NCBI GenBank assembly: GCA_013375355.1
Contig: JABXJV010000475.1
Span: 1-12,345, forward strand
DNA from: Candidatus Helarchaeota archaeon
GTDB lineage: Archaea > Asgardarchaeota > Lokiarchaeia > Helarchaeales > JABXJV01
DNA length: 12,345 nt
Reading direction: 5' to 3'
Part shown: in pieces, positions 6,620-12,345 of the stretch
Layout of the letters: each line of letters opens with the position of its first letter
Position numbering within the stretch: the first letter of the stretch is position 1
Program-made: the position numbers and the translations under genes
Notes under the pieces: model-generated
Seen by the model: the letters and a program-made list of their open reading frames with translations, nothing else
The model's database searches: none
What the model was told of the DNA's origin: nothing

Positions 6620-7330
6620 TTAGAAATAACTTAATAACGAGCCTTTTATTGGCAATTTGATGAAAGTTATTGCTTTCCTAAGGGGAAATGCCACATTATA
6701 AACAGGGATTGAACCCAGATATGCAAATTTTCTCCCCATATGAGAATGACCATGTATAACTATATCTGGTGGAAATTTTTTTAAAATAGGTTCAAATCGT
6801 TTAGATCCAATTGAGGGAAATGCAGATTTTTTCTCACCGATTAAAGTTAGGTAAGTAGGAGCGTAATGTGTGACAAATATTTTAAAATCTGCTTTTAAGT
6901 TTTTTAAGAGCCCTTCTATTTTTTTAATTCTTTCAGTATAAGTCTTAGAAATATCAGGGATATTTTTTGCTTGCCAAAAAGTTGGTCTATCTAACGAACC
7001 TTTTGTGCCAATTATTCCAACAGTTTTTGTTTTTATTTTTAAAATTTTAATTTGATCTTTTAAAAATGTAATTTTGTTAGCAGCTAATTCAAAAATCTTT
7101 TCATAAAGAGGAGTATATTCTTCATTGCCAAAAATTGAATAAATATTTGTTATTTCGTATTTGTCTAAAATAACTATTAACTTATTAATTTCTTCATATT
7201 TTCCCTTTAAAATTAAATCCCCCGCAAATAAAAAGAGATCAATTTTTTTTTTGATTTGTTTTAAGGAATTCTCAAATTCCTTTATATATTTTGGAGAATG
7301 AATATCAGAGCAAGCAGCTATTTGTATCAT
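6620..7330 (-). CDS. Calcineurin-like metallophosphoesterase
   Basis: The protein has 236 residues and carries the dinuclear-metal phosphoesterase signature: DIH (Asp9, His11), GD (Asp38), GNEE (Asn69), a His in THY (155) and GHSH (His195, His197). In the usual GNH[D/E] motif the histidine is replaced by Glu70. Family members such as YfcE and MJ0936 also lack it (GNCD), so activity is still expected. It should hydrolyse a phosphomonoester or phosphodiester; the substrate cannot be read from sequence. There is no signal peptide, so it is cytoplasmic. It is the second gene of an operon, starting 25 bases after the inositol-phosphate synthase stop, which makes an inositol phosphate or related product a reasonable but unproven guess. 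No strong SD precedes the ATG. Its stop directly abuts the stop of the convergent GTPase gene. Confidence 0.85.
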   Translation of the reverse strand: MIQIAACSDIHSPKYIKEFENSLKQIKKKIDLFLFAGDLILKGKYEEINKLIVILDKYEITNIYSIFGNEEYTPLYEKIFELAANKITFLKDQIKILKIKTKTVGIIGTKGSLDRPTFWQAKNIPDISKTYTERIKKIEGLLKNLKADFKIFVTHYAPTYLTLIGEKKSAFPSIGSKRFEPILKKFPPDIVIHGHSHMGRKFAYLGSIPVYNVAFPLRKAITFIKLPIKGSLLSYF

Positions 7331-7355
7331 TTTATCTTAATTTTTTTACTTGTAG

Positions 7356-8438
7356 TTATCTTTCTCGTTTACCTTGGATGAAATCTTCAACCCATTGATA
7401 AGCTTCACTATCAGGAACTTGAACTGGGGGATGTTTGAATGAATATGATGAAATTCCTAGTAAAGCTCCACCAATCTTTCTGTCCAGTGCCAATTTTACG
7501 GCTCTAACGGCATCAATAACAACACCAGCGGAATTAGGCGAATCTTCGACTGATAATTTTACATTCAGAGTTATGGGTTGGTCTCCAAATTTTCTTCCCT
7601 TCATATGGATATAACAGATTTTTTTATCCCCAAGAAATTCAACATAATCTGAAGGACCAATTCTCACTGGTACATCATAAGGAACTAGACTTGTAACCGC
7701 TTTTGTTTTACTTACACGTTTTGAAATAAGCCTAGCTTCTTCAGTCATGTTCAAAAAATCAGTATTACCACCAATATTTAATTGATAAGTCTCTTCTAAT
7801 CTAACACCACGCTTTACAAGTAGATCAGCTAAAGTTCTATGAACTATGGTAGCTCCAACTTGAGATTTAATATCATCGCCAGCGACTGGTAATCCAGCAT
7901 CTTCATATTTCTTACTCCATGTCGGATCTGATGCAATAAATTCTGGAATGCAGTTTACATAGGCAACTCCTGCGTCTAATGCTGCTTGGGCATATGTTTT
8001 TGTCCCCTCATGACTACCTACTGGTAAATAATTTACTAACATATCAGCTTTAGCAGCATGAAGAGCTTCTACAAGATCAACAGGTTCAGTCTCTTTAGGG
8101 TCATAACAATGAAAAGGTTCAACCATATGGGATGCTACACCATCACTAATGGGTCCTGGTAACACGGTAATCCCTTGTTCAGGAACTTCAAAAAATTTAG
8201 CTGTACAATTAGGGTCGGCATTTATTGCCTCACTCAAATCTTGTCCAATTTTCAATTTATTTACTTCAAATGCAGCAACAAATTTAATACTGTTAACATG
8301 ATAACCACCAAAATTTACATGCATCAAACCAGGAATTTCCTCATCTTCGGGTGCGTTCTGATAATAATAAACACCTTGAATCAAACTAGCAGCACAGTTA
8401 CCAAGACCGCTTATTGCAACCCTTATTTCTTTCGCCAT
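7356..8438 (-). CDS. ino1: Myo-inositol-1-phosphate synthase (archaeal/actinobacterial type)
   Basis: The protein has 360 residues, close to the roughly 365-390 of archaeal and mycobacterial Ino1 and much shorter than the roughly 530 of the eukaryotic enzyme. It converts D-glucose 6-phosphate to 1D-myo-inositol 3-phosphate (the same compound as L-myo-inositol 1-phosphate) using NAD+. Visible landmarks are the Rossmann NAD loop GLGNCAAS (11-18), NYLPVGS (136-142), the catalytic-region GDDIKSQVGAT (187-197, with Lys191), NIGGNTDFLNM (221-231), SKRVSKTKAV (239-248) and EDSPNSAGVVIDAVR (298-312). In archaea the product feeds inositol phospholipid headgroups or the solute di-myo-inositol phosphate; a role in lipid headgroups is more likely in a mesophile, but the window does not decide this. 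It is the first gene of an operon with the phosphoesterase and is divergent from pyrF. The ATG is preceded by a weak SD-like AGGCGA. Confidence 0.93.
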   Translation of the reverse strand: MAKEIRVAISGLGNCAASLIQGVYYYQNAPEDEEIPGLMHVNFGGYHVNSIKFVAAFEVNKLKIGQDLSEAINADPNCTAKFFEVPEQGITVLPGPISDGVASHMVEPFHCYDPKETEPVDLVEALHAAKADMLVNYLPVGSHEGTKTYAQAALDAGVAYVNCIPEFIASDPTWSKKYEDAGLPVAGDDIKSQVGATIVHRTLADLLVKRGVRLEETYQLNIGGNTDFLNMTEEARLISKRVSKTKAVTSLVPYDVPVRIGPSDYVEFLGDKKICYIHMKGRKFGDQPITLNVKLSVEDSPNSAGVVIDAVRAVKLALDRKIGGALLGISSYSFKHPPVQVPDSEAYQWVEDFIQGKRER

Positions 8439-8648
8439 TTTAATTTCGCCTAAATTTATCTAATATAATAAACAACATATTTATCTCTAAAAAATAAAAA
8501 TCTATCCTAAAATTTTTCACTTCTTATTAAATATAAGGAGGAATTGGCAATTAGATAGACCTTTAATTTAATTTAAGCTGCGTTTTAATTAATATTATCC
8601 CTCAATAAATAAAAAATAATAAATAGAATAGTAAACATTTTCTTCATA
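8439..8648. promoter_or_regulatory. Divergent promoter region between ino1 and pyrF
   Basis: These 210 AT-rich bases must carry the ino1 promoter (minus strand) and the pyrF promoter (plus strand). TATA-like tracts occur near 8460-8470 on the minus side and 8605-8630 on the plus side, but none stands out. A perfect SD-like AAGGAGGA (8535-8542) sits far from pyrF and precedes only a four-codon TTG frame. It is not the RBS of a recognisable gene. Confidence 0.45.
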
Positions 8649-9461
8649 ATGTATAAAACTATAATAAAAAAAAGGACTAATTTGGTCCTTAATTTAGATA
8701 TTCGCCGAAAAGACTTTCTTCCTAATAAATTTCCATTTCCTCCAGGAGAAAACCGAGGATCTTTTCTAAAAAAAGTAATTGAAGCCACAGCTGAATATTT
8801 TGCTATAATTAAGGTTAATTATCAATTCATTGCTGATGTTTCAGAAGACAGAATAAAATCTCTTATAGAAGTAATCAAAGAAAAAGGTTGTATCCCTTGG
8901 GTTGATTATAAACTTGGAGATATTGGATCATCCAATAAACATGCGCTATATAACCTTAATAAAATGGGTTTCGAAGGCATTACAATCCACCAAATAATAG
9001 GATATGAAGAAGGAGTTAAAAATATTCTAGAAGATGCTGAAAAATATAAAATGACTGTAATTTCCTTAGCTTTTATGTCCCATAAAGGATCAGATGATTA
9101 TTTTAATATTGAATTACATGATGGGAGAAAATTATATCAAAAAATTATTGATGATGGTATTATTTGGGGAATTGATGGATTTGTCATTGGTGCTACAGTA
9201 AAAAATAAAATAATGAAAGATATATTAGAAAAATTTCCAAAAAATAAAAAATATTTTATTCTCTTGCCAGGTTTTGGAGCACAACGAGGTAACTATCCAG
9301 TTTTAAAACTTTTTAATGAATATAATAATATTATACCTCTCCCAGCTAATGGAAGAGAGATAATTTATGCTTGGTTGAATTACCCAGAACCATTCCCAAA
9401 AGCTTGTAGTTTAACAGCAAAAAGATTTAAAGACAGTGTTCAAAAGCATTACAAATTATAA
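8649..9461 (+). CDS. pyrF: Orotidine-5'-phosphate decarboxylase
   Basis: The protein has 270 residues and catalyses the last step of UMP synthesis, OMP to UMP plus CO2, in the cytoplasm. It has the family signatures in order: NLVLNLD (Asp17, first barrel strand), Lys55 in AIIKVN, the catalytic D-x-K-x-x-D tetrad segment DYKLGDIGSS (Asp86, Lys88, Asp91), the phosphate-binding loop PGFGAQRG (207-214) and GREII (235-239). It is longer than most archaeal PyrF proteins (about 210-230), and the GDIGSS wording resembles the longer bacterial subgroup (about 260-280), although the Arg of the usual K-R-G-D is Leu here. The ATG start puts the first barrel strand near residue 11, as expected. No SD is visible, so the transcript may be leaderless or have a short leader. 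The next gene begins 83 bases later. Confidence 0.9.
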   Translation: MYKTIIKKRTNLVLNLDIRRKDFLPNKFPFPPGENRGSFLKKVIEATAEYFAIIKVNYQFIADVSEDRIKSLIEVIKEKGCIPWVDYKLGDIGSSNKHALYNLNKMGFEGITIHQIIGYEEGVKNILEDAEKYKMTVISLAFMSHKGSDDYFNIELHDGRKLYQKIIDDGIIWGIDGFVIGATVKNKIMKDILEKFPKNKKYFILLPGFGAQRGNYPVLKLFNEYNNIIPLPANGREIIYAWLNYPEPFPKACSLTAKRFKDSVQKHYKL

Positions 9462-9469
9462 GTAAAATA

Positions 9470-9493
9470 AATTTAAAATACAAATTTTAAATT
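9470..9493 (+). terminator. A/T-only hairpin after pyrF, possible terminator
   Basis: The perfect 10-base arms AATTTAAAAT (9470-9479) and ATTTTAAATT (9484-9493) flank a four-base loop, starting eight bases after the pyrF stop codon. No long T-run follows, and the stem has no G or C, so it may simply reflect AT-rich composition. Confidence 0.3.
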
Positions 9494-9534
9494 AATACAT
9501 TGAAAAATTTATGATTATAGCATAATTCAAAAAA

Positions 9535-9540
9535 GGAGAT
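9535..9540 (+). promoter_or_regulatory. Strong Shine-Dalgarno of the polytopic membrane protein gene
   Basis: GGAGAT, inside AAAAGGAGAT, ends four bases before the ATG at 9545. It is the best SD match in the window and fixes this start. Confidence 0.75.
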
Positions 9541-9544
9541 AAAT

Positions 9545-10633
9545 ATGCCAGAATGGAAAGGAATAGATCTTACTCGTCTTTCTGTTGTTATAATTTTTAT
9601 ACTTACTCCAGTTTATTTCTTCCTTTTAATGGGTCTAATAAATCAAGATCCATTCAATCCTTTTACTTATTATATAATTGAGTATTATTTCGGTAAAGAT
9701 GTTGAAACATTTATTCGAACAATAATAACCCCAATTTTTTTCATTATAGTATGGTGGATGTTTATACTGGCTTATAAGAATAAATTTGCAAACTCCTTTT
9801 CAGAAATTAGAAAAACTACAAGTGTTATTCCAATTCGTTGGATGATATTTTATGGATTCAATGGAATTTTCACAATATTGATATTCATTATCCCATATGT
9901 TACACCTTTTTTTGTCATTATTGCATTTGCAAGTTTTGCGTGGGCTATTATTAGAAATTCTGAGTTTGCATGGGACCGAAGTAAAGTATTTTTAGTATTT
10001 TACTCATTAATTATTTTTGGATTATTGCTATTATTACCAATTCTAATTCTTTTTGAATTTGTTACTAAATATGTTATTATTTTTAATCAAGTTATGGAAA
10101 TTTGGAACAAATTCCTTCCATTTTTTTATGAATTTTCCGTAATCATTGCAAATGCTTTAGCTATTGGATCTCTTTTTTGGATGATATATGCTGGTGCTGC
10201 AGAGTTCGAAAAAGAATCTTTTAGTGGGATGGCAATGACTGAAGTTCCCGAAAATGAAATTAAAGTGTTAGAATTAATTCTATTCGTTACTTTTTTTACT
10301 ATTTGGATTTACTCCTTACCTCAAACGGCAACAACTTTGAAATTGGTCATGACTATTATAAATTGGACTTGTCTAATAATTGGGACTCTTGTAATGCTTA
10401 TTTGTTTCTTCAAAGGTCTTGGTCGCGGTGACGATAAAAGACCTTTTTTTGGTTATTTTGTTATGATTCTCTTTTTAGGATTAGAAGCATTCCGAATGTA
10501 CCCAACTTTAATCGGTGGCTTAAAAACCACACCAATTGAACTTATGACAATAATAATGTTAGCAACAGGAATTATTTTTCTATTAGTGTTCTTAGTTGCC
10601 TTTGTTAGTGCCCCTGATGAAGATATAGATTAA
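9545..10633 (+). CDS. Polytopic membrane protein of unknown family, about ten spans
   Basis: The protein has 362 residues, mostly hydrophobic, with predicted spans near 11-31, 58-77, 98-117, 119-137, 147-172, 193-216, 241-258, 264-288, 300-317 and 331-354. It has a short polar N-terminus (MPEWKGIDLTR) and an acidic C-terminal tail (APDEDID). Larger loops are at about 32-57, 78-97, 217-240 (acidic, EFEKESFSGM) and 289-299 (GLGRGDDKRP, basic and probably cytoplasmic). I see no transporter, protease or glycosyltransferase motif and no conserved charged pair within spans, so I give no function. The aromatic-rich spans and archaeal neighbours fit an integral protein of the cytoplasmic membrane. 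It lies 83 bases after pyrF on the same strand and could be co-transcribed, but its strong SD and the intervening hairpin suggest its own expression. The surface-protein gene follows 140 bases later. Confidence 0.8.
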   Translation: MPEWKGIDLTRLSVVIIFILTPVYFFLLMGLINQDPFNPFTYYIIEYYFGKDVETFIRTIITPIFFIIVWWMFILAYKNKFANSFSEIRKTTSVIPIRWMIFYGFNGIFTILIFIIPYVTPFFVIIAFASFAWAIIRNSEFAWDRSKVFLVFYSLIIFGLLLLLPILILFEFVTKYVIIFNQVMEIWNKFLPFFYEFSVIIANALAIGSLFWMIYAGAAEFEKESFSGMAMTEVPENEIKVLELILFVTFFTIWIYSLPQTATTLKLVMTIINWTCLIIGTLVMLICFFKGLGRGDDKRPFFGYFVMILFLGLEAFRMYPTLIGGLKTTPIELMTIIMLATGIIFLLVFLVAFVSAPDEDID

Positions 10634-10690
10634 TCTTTTCTAATCGTTTTGTACCAAACATCTTTTAAGATTTTACATGAACTTGAAAAT

Positions 10691-10707
10691 AGGAAATATT
10701 ATAAAAT
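10691..10707 (+). promoter_or_regulatory. Candidate BRE/TATA promoter of the right-hand surface protein gene
   Basis: AGGAAA followed by TATTATAAAAT resembles an archaeal BRE-TATA element. It would place the transcription start near 10725-10735 and leave a 5' leader of roughly 40-50 bases before the ATG at 10774. AT-rich background limits confidence. Confidence 0.35.
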
Positions 10708-10763
10708 GTTTTATGAGTAAAATCTGTAAAAATAAGTTTAATATTATCAATCGAAAAAATTTT

Positions 10764-10837
10764 AACTCCCGGAATGATAAAAGTGACTAAAATACTACCA
10801 AAAGCATTCTTTTTAGTATTTCTTATACTCGGGAGTT
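10764..10837 (+). other. Inverted repeat spanning the start codon of the surface protein gene
   Basis: AACTCCCG (10764-10771) and CGGGAGTT (10830-10837) are perfect 8-base complements, unusually G/C-rich for this DNA. They bracket the ATG at 10774. Inside them AAATACT and AGTATTT can form a nested stem. In mRNA this would enclose the start codon and the first 18 codons, where no SD is visible. A translational control role is inferred; chance pairing is possible. Confidence 0.35.
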
Positions 10838-12345
10838 TTTACATATTAACTACGGTTCGATTTAATAATTTTAATTTAATTTCCGGGCTAAATTTAAATC
10901 AAAACCGAAATAATTCCCCTATTGATGATATTAAAATTTTAGATTCTACCCCACCTAATATTACCTATTGGAAATTTAATAGTACCCCTTTTAATTCAAC
11001 TGACACATTAACTTGGATTGTTAATGAAACGGCAAATGTCACTGTGACAGTTACTGATAAATCAGGAGTAAATAATGTCACACTTTGGTATGATACCGAA
11101 TTGAATTTTCATGCTGGTCCAGAATACATTGAAATGATTCCTGATCAAGAGGAACAAAATTTAACAAGTGATGAAAATGCTACTATCAGCGGTATTACTT
11201 TAGATGCCACATCCGTAAATAATATTAACGGAACATATATTCTTAATGATTCTTTTTACCAAACCTATGCAAATGGCTCTAGTGGTATTTTATGGGCCTA
11301 CGCTGTCAATTTAAGCAAGCATGTTTTAAATTACTCAAATATTTTTTCCATAAATATTACTGTTCGAGCATTTATTAATGACACAACTAATGTTTCTTGG
11401 GCAGGTTGGCAAATCTTGAATAATAATACAAAACAATTGGATGACATAAATCCGATCGCTTTTAATTCTACAAACAATGTTACTGATTCTATTATTCTCA
11501 ATAGTAATAACCTAACAGATTATATCAATGATTCACGAATTGAGATATTTATCAATGTATCTTCTACATATCCAGTCAAAATTTCTGTGGATTATGTTGG
11601 ATTTAATGTAATATATAATTCAGATAATTACACTGGTACTTTACCAAGATTACCTTGGGAACGAATTGCTTGGGATGGCCAAAAATGGACTTATAAAAAA
11701 GATATAGTCGAGTTTTGGGTAGAAACCTTTGATGTGTATGATAACCGTAATATAACTGATGCTTACAAGTTTAATTATTCAATAATCGATGTAACACCAC
11801 CACAATATAATTTTTCACTATCAAATGAAAGTTATGTGGGTGGAGTTGCTAGAATAGAAATAAGAGCATTAGATTTTGAAAGCGGAATTTCGAATATAAC
11901 TTTAGCTATTGATGGAAATGTAACTGAAGATACTATCTGGGACGATTTAAATGATTTTAAATCCCAGGATCCCTATATACAAAATATTTCGGTCTATTAT
12001 GATTGGAATGTTACTGCCTATGAAAATTTTAATAATACACCAGGAACAAATGCTACTCATTTTTTAAATTTTACAATTTGGAATAGACAAGGTTTAATAA
12101 ATTCCAGTATAAATCATACAATATATATTGATAATGAGGATCCCTATGGTGCATATCTTAATCTACGGACTAATCAAACTCTTGAACTTAATGCAACTTG
12201 TTTAGAAAATGCTACAGTTACTGTTACTATTTTGAATGCTACCGATTTTCAAAATTCAGTTTATTCAACTTACCAATGGGACAATATTTCTCATAGCTAC
12301 TTAAATGCAAGTGCTGGGATCCTTATGGCATATGCAGTAGAATTA
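10774..12345 (+). CDS. Large secreted/anchored Ig-like glycoprotein, 3' end outside window
   Basis: The frame is open without a stop for 524 codons to the window edge, so this is the N-terminal part of a larger protein. The N-terminus is a signal peptide or signal anchor: basic MIKVTKILPK, then hydrophobic residues 11-28 (FFLVFLILGSFYILTTV). No clear cleavage site is seen. The rest is beta-rich with about 40 N-x-S/T sequons, pointing to a heavily N-glycosylated exterior protein. Ig-like modules are suggested by the pre-strand DSTPPNITYW (about 56-65) and by DVTPPQYNFSLSNESY (about 338-353) followed by LDFESGISNITLAIDG. A motif at 170-180 (SGILWAYAVNL) returns at 514-524 (AGILMAYAVEL), so a repeat unit of about 344 residues starts again at the window edge. 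ATG 10774 is the first start after an in-frame TGA at 10714. Like the left-hand surface protein it probably forms part of the cell envelope; the exact role is unknown. Confidence 0.85.
   Translation, partial: MIKVTKILPKAFFLVFLILGSFYILTTVRFNNFNLISGLNLNQNRNNSPIDDIKILDSTPPNITYWKFNSTPFNSTDTLTWIVNETANVTVTVTDKSGVNNVTLWYDTELNFHAGPEYIEMIPDQEEQNLTSDENATISGITLDATSVNNINGTYILNDSFYQTYANGSSGILWAYAVNLSKHVLNYSNIFSINITVRAFINDTTNVSWAGWQILNNNTKQLDDINPIAFNSTNNVTDSIILNSNNLTDYINDSRIEIFINVSSTYPVKISVDYVGFNVIYNSDNYTGTLPRLPWERIAWDGQKWTYKKDIVEFWVETFDVYDNRNITDAYKFNYSIIDVTPPQYNFSLSNESYVGGVARIEIRALDFESGISNITLAIDGNVTEDTIWDDLNDFKSQDPYIQNISVYYDWNVTAYENFNNTPGTNATHFLNFTIWNRQGLINSSINHTIYIDNEDPYGAYLNLRTNQTLELNATCLENATVTVTILNATDFQNSVYSTYQWDNISHSYLNASAGILMAYAVEL

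Noticed and set aside
8175..8453. Plus-strand 92-codon frame opposite the ino1 start
   Set aside because: It is antisense to a strongly conserved enzyme; composition looks random.
8585..8788. Minus-strand 67-codon frame over the pyrF start
   Set aside because: It overlaps the conserved N-terminus of PyrF and has no SD or homologous pattern.
10713..10790. 25-codon ATG frame upstream of and overlapping the right-hand surface gene
   Set aside because: It has no SD and Lys/Asn-rich random composition; a leader peptide cannot be supported.
1..12345. CRISPR arrays, insertion sequences, tRNA or rRNA genes
   Set aside because: I saw no regularly spaced short repeats, transposase motifs, terminal inverted repeats or cloverleaf/TψC-like sequences outside coding regions.

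Overview
The window looks like part of an archaeal genome, most likely an Asgard archaeon (Lokiarchaeia or a relative). The DNA is AT-rich (about 30% G+C by eye). Start codons include TTG, and Shine-Dalgarno (SD) sites are patchy. The proteins combine archaeal features (TrmB-like and winged-helix regulators, N-glycosylation sequons throughout large Ig-like surface proteins, an archaeal/actinobacterial-type inositol-phosphate synthase) with a eukaryote-like Rab/Ras-type small GTPase fused to a longin-like domain. The placement is inferred from gene content; no rRNA or other phylogenetic marker is present.

Layout, left to right. (1) Bases 1-3101, + strand: the 3' part of a gene for a type I membrane surface protein with tandem Ig-like repeats and a basic cytoplasmic tail. 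Twelve bases further on is a soluble protein with a longin/roadblock-like N-terminal domain and two probable winged helices. (2) Bases 3150-5054, - strand: a 634-residue regulator-like protein with an N-terminal winged helix, about 400 residues of helical coiled coil carrying a ~37-residue repeat, and a C-terminal TrmB-type effector domain. (3) Bases 5055-5650: a 596-base, extremely AT-rich divergent intergenic region with two hairpins and no convincing gene. (4) Bases 5651-6619, + strand: the longin-small GTPase fusion. (5) Bases 6620-8438, - strand: a two-gene operon, myo-inositol-1-phosphate synthase followed by a calcineurin-like metallophosphoesterase. The phosphoesterase stop codon directly abuts the GTPase stop codon. 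(6) Bases 8649-12345, + strand: orotidine-5'-phosphate decarboxylase (pyrF), an unrecognised protein of about ten membrane spans, and the first 524 codons of a second large secreted or membrane-anchored glycoprotein that runs off the right edge without a stop.

How they may fit together: the left half holds a surface receptor-like protein, a longin-domain protein with DNA-binding-type domains, a coiled-coil TrmB-like regulator and a longin-GTPase. This could be a route from cell surface or membrane state to transcription through a small GTPase, but that is a hypothesis from domain content and adjacency only. The inositol-phosphate operon would supply inositol phosphate, which archaea use for phosphoinositide-type lipid headgroups or solutes. 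pyrF is ordinary pyrimidine biosynthesis.

No mobile elements, CRISPR arrays, rRNA or tRNA genes were found. Coding density is otherwise ordinary, with every long gene free of visible frameshifts.
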